The notes under the pieces are model-generated. The model was not told the DNA's origin. It made no database searches and saw only the letters and a list, made by a program, of their open reading frames with translations. This document shows, piece after piece, positions 58,341 through 64,000 of a DNA stretch of 64,000 nucleotides; the first letter of the stretch is position 1, and every line of letters begins with the position of its first letter. Origin of the DNA: Cycas panzhihuaensis (lineage: Eukaryota > Cycadophyta); NCBI GenBank assembly GCA_023213395.1, contig CM041465.1, positions 80,731,741-80,795,740 of the forward strand, in the 5' to 3' direction. Made by a program: the position numbers and the translations under genes.

Positions 58341-61038
58341 TGTTTCCTAGCTTCTAGGAATGGATACGGAATTGCTGACTCAGGTAAGTGCAGGTATGCT
58401 TCTCACCTTATCATCGCTTTCTTTTGATGAGTGTTTGCTTGCATGTTTGTGACCTCGTAGATGATTTTTGTCTTCGTCTACACCTACTTAGCCTATGATG
58501 ACTATAGCGAGGGCACATTCCAAGCAAGTGTGGCACCCCGGTGGCCATTCGACTTCCTGCATTCTTCCCTACTCGCTCCAAGATCCACTTGGCTTGCACC
58601 ACCTCTGCCCGTGTGATGACCCGTCATTGTTTGGTCGACTCGCCACATCGTTTGAATCCTATTTTTGCTCTTTTGGACTCGTTTGTTGGCTTGTTTGCCC
58701 TCGGGTAGGTGTCTTAGCCCTTTATTAGCCTTTTACATCAACGCCCCCACCCATACTAGGTCAGGGCGATTTTGCCTCAGTGAATCTGGTCGCGAATTTG
58801 ATGCGCCACAAATTACTGCGATCTGCATGATTTTGCGGGATGACTGTCCATATTTATTTTTTAAAAATTTGCCGTGGCAATTTCGTATTTATTGCGAAAC
58901 TGCCATGTGTCTCACGACTTAACTTACCTCCAGCTGTGTCCTAATCGCTCACTTTAGGGTTTGGGCTGCGTATTTAAGTCATCATTAACTCATTTTTGGG
59001 ATCTTTTGTTCATTTTTTGGATTGCTCCTCAAGGAAACCACCCTGTGCTCTACTATTCTCTGTTTGCTCTCTGCTTTCTGAGGACTGCGGCTCTCCTCCA
59101 GTGCCCATCTCTCCTTTGGTGTGGCTAGGACATCTTCCTAGCCCTTCACATGCCCTGGAGAGGGCCCCTTTGGAGAGATCTCAGCATATTCTTGCTCAGG
59201 CAGCCATCAAGCATTCTAAGTGCAGGTGTTCTTCCTCCAACTCCATTAGCAGGGTTCCAAGCCTGCCATTCCACGATTTACAGGGGTGATTTCTTAGCCC
59301 CTCTTGGTGACCCTTGACTGAGGCAAGAGCCTCCCCTCCTCTTCTCAGGTATTCATTGGTTTGAGCTACGTTTCTTATTCAATTGATGCCCTATTTTGCT
59401 TGTTCTCTTGCTTGGGCTTTTGGAGGTTGCTTTCCTTTTGTTTTGGACTGTTTTACTCTTGTCATTAGTGCCTCCTTGCCTATGTTTAGTGCTTAAGGTA
59501 GTGGCAAAGAGGGGTTGTATAGGGTTTGGGAGAGAGCTGGGTGGATTCCGTACCACCTTCCATGTTCCTTAAGTGGCTCTTAGCCCCCCCAAACCTTCCC
59601 TCTTGCCCTATGCTGTCCTTGGCACTCAAACAAGGGTTTGTTATGCCTTCCTTTGCCACTAAAATCGGTATTTGTCACCGATCTGTTGTTGCTTTGAGGG
59701 CTTGTGCTTTGACCTGGGCAACTCATGTAAGCCCGGCTACTTGCCCTTTGCCCAACTCTTTTTCTGACAACCCAGTTTGCTCCTCATAGTACCCTGGCTT
59801 GCTATAGGTTCTCTCTGGCTCTTTTTCAACTCTCTTTGCCACTGTTTCCAGCCCTCTTTCTCAATCTTACCCTCGCTGCCTCCTGGCTCTTAGGGGAGAT
59901 TGGGGTTGCTCTTTGTGGGAGGTGGGCCACTCCGAGGCTTACCGGTTATTTTCCATTTACTTTGGTTGGCCTCCTTTATATATTATCATGATTGTATTGA
60001 TACTAACATACATGTACTTAGGTTTATATTCGCTTTGCATGTATATGTATTGTTAGGGTCTTTCCATTGTATGCTAGTGCTCTATCTCTGGAGACAAGGG
60101 AGATTGTCATTTACTTGCAGGTATTTGGGAAGCGCAATGGATCTGGTCCTCTTCCTTCCTTTACGGGTAAAGTGCACCTATTTATGCTTCACTTTCGTAC
60201 TTCATTTATTGCTAGTACTTTATCCCTTTCTTTCTGTTGTTTGGTACTTTAGTACTTTTTTGGGGAAGATAAGGGAGCCCCTCGTTCCAATCCACCGCGG
60301 TCCTTCACGCCTGCCATGCCTTGTGGAGTAGCTTTGGGTGCCTCTTGGGAGCGCTATTATTACGACACGCTTCTGTTCTGGGTACACGCCCTCGCTCCAC
60401 TTTATCACCTTTTTCCTTTTGAGTTCTTTTACATAGTAGTAATTAGCTCACTCGAAATAAAAGGGAAATCAACCTTGCTTTAATTTATACTTTGTTCACT
60501 TTATCATTTGTATTTCCTTTTGCCATAGGAAAAGGTCTTAGGAAACCTTCCCCCTCACCTTTTCCCCCCTTTTTACCGTGCAAACTTCCCTCCCTCTTTA
60601 TTGTTTGTTTGGTTAGTTTGCCCACACATACCATAACCTCCTTTTGGGTTATTCCCTTTATGTTCCTTCGGTTCTCTGCTTAGTCGGATAGCAAAGTGAC
60701 TATCCGTGAGCCATCAACTTGCCTACCCTTCCTAGTTTCCCTTCACCTTAGGGAAACCTCTGAAGGATTCTTTCCTTCCCCTTCCGGCCATCCAAGGGTG
60801 GGAGGGTCCTTCCCTTAGGCCAACCCAGGCTAACCCTACGCCTCCTCACCTATTATTCGAAGTGAGGGGATCACCCTTTGGTAGTTATATTCCATTTGTA
60901 GGTCCCGAACTTACGCTCCGGTGCACGGGGCACCCTGCATGGTACTTGCCCTACTTATAGGTCCTTTTCTCAATCATATTATTGACTGCTCTTACCATTC
61001 CTATTTAGTTAAGTAGCTATCCCGTAGACGCACGTCCA
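58341..61038 (+). repeat. LTR_C of the chain
   Basis: 2698 bp from TGTTTCCTAGCTTCTAGG to acgtcca, followed by one base and a well-preserved PBS. A TATA-like box, tatttaagtc, lies at 58971-58980, about 630 bp in, in the same relative place as in the T1 LTRs. Confidence 0.88.
58971..58980 (+). promoter_or_regulatory. LTR TATA-like box (LTR_C)
   Basis: tatttaagtc downstream of tttagggtttgggctgcg. Its position matches the T1 boxes at 6181 and 19591. Confidence 0.35.
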
Positions 61039-61039
61039 C

Positions 61040-61058
61040 TGGCGACCATACTGGGGAC
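61040..61058 (+). other. Primer binding site of region C
   Basis: tggcgaccatactggggac. Best-preserved PBS of the family; complementary to a tRNA 3' end ...GGTCGCCA, probably tRNA-Arg. Confidence 0.8.
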
Positions 61059-61208
61059 TGCCAGTAAGGGAGCTAGTTTTCGCTCTCTTCCATTGGTTTT
61101 GCTACCTTTTTGTGGTCCTTTTCCTATTTCGATCTCTTTGTTGGGCAGCCCCCAACGCGCATGCCTTTATCACCCTTTCCTTTTCCTAACATTGTTGGCT
61201 GGCCTTGC

Positions 61209-62938
61209 ATGCGACACTTTTCTCGTCGCCTGCGTGGTCTACCTCCATTGTTAGAAGACCCCGAGTATCGCCCTCTTCCCTTGTCAGATACTGATTTGAC
61301 TATGGAGGGATACTCTTCTGATTGGGCCTATCACACTTCAACTTTGGAAACCTATGATTTCCCTTCCTCTATTCCAGGGTCCACCCAGGAGGGTGATGAC
61401 CCCCTTTACTACCCGAGTGACCAACATCACTCGCTCAACATCCATCCCTCTACTCATGTGGTAGAAGGATCCGTTCCTCTTGAGACTTACCACTCAATCG
61501 GTGACTCTTATGAGGAACGTCCCAAGGGAGCTACTTCGTTCGAGGTCCCAACTACCTCTTACGAGTATGTAGGAACCCCTCTTGTCGATGTAGTTGAAGC
61601 TCTCAATGAATGTCACTGCGTGGCACGCTTCCAACCGCATCCTGGATGGTTTGAGGATGCTCTTCACGGAGGAGCCTCTTCTTCTTCCGCCCCTCCCTTG
61701 CATGCCTCATCCTCATCTACTCTTCCTTTGACAACCAATCCCTTTATGCCTAGGCATGTGTCCCGCTCCTTTCCTATTCCTATAGTGGGGGCACATGTTG
61801 CACCTTCCGTTTCTCACCGAGGTCCTAATGTTTTAGGATCTTCCCGTGGTATGTCTTTCCCCCAGTTGAAGGTTAGCATACCCATCCCTAGCCAAACTAA
61901 TGTGCCATCCCCTAATGTGGCACATACCTTTCCTAGTAGGCTGGTCGGTCCTACTAACCTTTTGGCTACCAGTCATGTGGGACCTGCTCCCACACACCCT
62001 CAAAACCAACACGTGGGTGCTTCCTTCTACGTTCCCCTAGGATATACTTCTCAACCTTGGGGGCAGGGCAAAGGAAGCCATCTCCTAGCTTATGGAGTGG
62101 ATCCGCTACACCCATATGGGGTCGCTCCACCTACGGGTGTCCCACATGGGCAAAACCCGGTTACGCATCTGTCTTTCTTGTCATCCAACGCAATTCCTTT
62201 TGTTGTGCCTTCGCAAGAGAACCCAACGCCCTTCCAAGGCACTTATCCTCAAGCCCCTTCCCAGCAGGGGGCGTTTCCTCAAGGAGGGATGGGTATGCCA
62301 CCCCCATTCTCTCCTTGTTCATTACCCACTACGTCATTCGTTGACCCTATGGTCTAGGCAAGGGCACGCCCCTTTATGGACTTTAGGTCAACACCTCTAT
62401 CCATTGAGGCGTTAAGAACCAATCTACCGCCTCATCCTCCTAAAGTTCCTAGATTCAACGGAACTTCGTCACAAGACCCGGCGGAGCATGTGCGTAGCTT
62501 TTCTATGGCATGCATCGATTACTAGGCTTACGACCATATTCTAATGAAATTGTTCCCGCGATCCTTGCAGGGTGACGCCCTTAAGTGGTTTCTGGTCTCA
62601 CGCCCACTCCATCCATTCATTCTAGCAATTGGTGGACAAGTTCATCAACTATTTTGATGTAGCCCGTCCATTCAAGAGTGGAATGAAGTCACTCCTTTCG
62701 CTCAAATAGGGTCACGATGAAATGAATCGTGAATTTGTGCGGCGATTTCATTACTTGCTTCACTCCACTAAGGCAACCTTTGAGGAGTTGAGCGAGATCT
62801 CTTCGTCAATGCGCCGTCACAGCGCATGTGGAAGTCCTTAAAATAGGGGCGACCACATGCGACTCTGCGATTGCCAAGTGTTTGGCGTTGGAGGCTATTG
62901 AGATCCAAGCTGGTCTCAAGAAACCTCTTAAACCCTCA
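61209..62938 (+). pseudogene. Gag of region C
   Basis: The longest open stretch of the family: 61110-62357 is open for 415 codons. The family-conserved first Met is at 61209 (MRHFSRR); in-frame Mets at 61110 and 61161 are possible alternatives but not conserved in regions A and B. The Pro/Ser/Thr-rich linker contains YGVDPLHPYGVAPPTG. A TAG at 62355-62357 is followed in the same frame by ARPFMDFRSTPLSIEALR and the capsid start LQGDALKWF. Small deletions then break the frame near 62600 and 62790. AIAKCLALEAIEIQAGLKKP closes the domain. Confidence 0.85.
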
Positions 62939-63526
62939 TAGTGACGTGAGGCGCCGCCTTTAACCAAAGATACCAAACCTTCAAAACCTACCCGGTCTTC
63001 CTCTCATCCGATTGAGAGGACCTTAAACCCGCTCACATTAGCCATACGCTCATTCGAGCGTACAATGAAGGAGCTCAAGCTTCAAGCTCCTTCATCCCCT
63101 ACATCCAACAAAGAAGTCCAGCAGACAACTCAAGCTCGTCTCCCCAGGAATGAAAACGCCCAGTCCTCTCAAGCGAGAAGGTCAGATCCTCCGCTTGAGA
63201 AGAGGTGATGCTCCATGCATGGGGAGTGCTTTCACAATGACTCGCGTTGTAGGGCCTAGCATCCTCAGGATGTCCCTCGACGTGACTTTTCCCCCAAATG
63301 GGCCTCAAGGCCTAATTTGGACCAACCAGTTCACAAGGATCCATTCCCTAAATATGGGGAACGCGATCGCAACACCCAAACCAAGAATAACTGGAACTGA
63401 GGAAGATCGCCTAATTCCTGTCCTTCCCGCGATAAAGGGAAGGGTGCTTAGGACTCGTCCTCTTCCTCTCGTTCCCCTAGCCATCGTACCCCATCACCTT
63501 CACAGCCCCGGAACAAGGGGAAGAAG
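62939..63526 (+). pseudogene. Gag C-terminal nucleocapsid part of region C
   Basis: Broken frames containing the Cys/His cluster CSMHGECFHNDSRC near 63210-63250 and a Ser/Arg-rich basic stretch, as in T1 and region B. Confidence 0.65.
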
Positions 63527-64000
63527 GTGATCCAGTTGCTTGAAGCAACTCCTTCTTATGCCTTTACGCGGTCTCAGGCCGCCAAGGAAGCAGCGGGAGC
63601 TTCTTCTTCTTCCACTCCTTCTGACCCTCTTCCGGAGAACCTTCCTCCGGAAATACCTCTCTTTCCCAAGGCTATTCCTGTACACCTAGGTCGTTATGAT
63701 TTCCAAAGGGCACTTACCCAGCCTACTGCAAAGGGTAAACCCTTCTCAATCGTGGACGAGCTTCATACTGTTGTCGTAGGAATGTCCTTGATGGATATTT
63801 TGAGGAGTTTTCCCGAGCAGTGAGCCCTCCTCCTGGAAGCTTTAGGATCGAATGACATGCCTGTCCACGCTTTGGGTGTTACCCAAAGTTATGGACCCAT
63901 TATTTCGTTTGATCCTAAGGATCTTCCTCCATTGGTGAAAGGCGCCGGTGGAACTTCCATTCACTATCACTATCGTCGCTGATTGTACCCTTGAAGGTTG
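63527..64000 (+). pseudogene. Protease region of region C, cut by the window end
   Basis: Starts IQLLEATPSYAFTRSQAAKE, then FPKAIPVHLGRYDFQ and SLMDILRSFPEQ, a stop, and ISFDPKDLPP. The retropepsin active site would lie just beyond 64000. Shared with T1 15068-15540 and region B. Confidence 0.75.

Larger units (their letters stand above)
30409..64000 (+). mobile_element. Chain of T1-family elements sharing LTRs
   Basis: Three LTRs in the same orientation alternate with internal regions: LTR_A (30409-33611), gag remnant (to 35051), LTR_B (35052-37908 and 41538-41809), internal region B (41810-58340), LTR_C (58341-61038) and internal region C running out of the window. Every LTR start resembles TGTTTC...CTAGGAATGG, and LTR_B and LTR_C are followed by a PBS and gag. 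Such LTR-internal-LTR-internal-LTR chains are known to arise by unequal recombination between LTRs. The alternative is independent insertions with deletions. Two younger elements, N and a copia element, are nested within. No right-hand end is visible. Confidence 0.82.

Noticed and set aside
60492-60683. Short plus-strand frames within LTR_C as genes
   Set aside because: They are not conserved in the other LTRs and lie in pyrimidine-rich LTR sequence that is open by composition.

Overview
The window looks like nuclear DNA of a seed plant with a large, repeat-filled genome, most likely a gymnosperm and perhaps a conifer. The reasons are a single intact plant gene (a germin-like protein), AT-rich flanks, and about 60 kb of old, nested LTR retrotransposons with long (about 3 kb) LTRs and visibly decayed reading frames. 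The species cannot be named from sequence alone.

Layout. 1-2000 is AT-rich with no gene but carries a 105-bp near-perfect palindrome. 2203-2877 (minus) is the only intact host gene, a secreted germin-like protein with its own TATA box. 3925-20329 (minus) is a complete 16.4-kb Ty3/gypsy retrotransposon of Tat/Ogre type, here called T1, bounded by a 5-bp target duplication (atttc). About 21540-27060 (minus) is a decayed and rearranged chromovirus. 28306-30408 is the left part of a small non-autonomous LTR element, S, next to or containing a 390-bp fragment of a glutamate synthase (GOGAT) gene. From 30409 to the window end (plus) there is a chain LTR_A - gag remnant - LTR_B - deleted internal region - LTR_C - gag/protease, all of the T1 family. 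Two elements are nested in it: a 3.6-kb non-autonomous element N (37909-41532, minus, TSD cctcc) inside LTR_B, and a 7.6-kb Ty1/copia element (47125-54772, plus, TSD aatgt) inside internal region B.

How the parts work together. T1-family elements have the order gag - protease - RT - RNase H - integrase - [gene on the opposite strand] - archaeal-type RNase H - 3' LTR. The opposite-strand gene resembles a plant mobile domain (PMD) protein with an acidic repeat linker, a heptad-repeat coiled coil and a basic tail. It is present in two diverged copies, has a TATA box conserved in both, and seems to contain introns. The extra RNase H lies beyond it and is divergently oriented, with its own TATA-like box in copy B, so it cannot simply be the end of the pol polyprotein. 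This divergent two-gene cassette is the most interesting thing in the window. None of the copies is coding-competent: stops, frameshifts and microhomology deletions are spread through all of them, and most stops read as C-to-T/G-to-A changes.

Limits: domain calls come from reading translations by eye. Lineage, tRNA primer and intron calls are inferences. LTR divergences are hand counts over short stretches.
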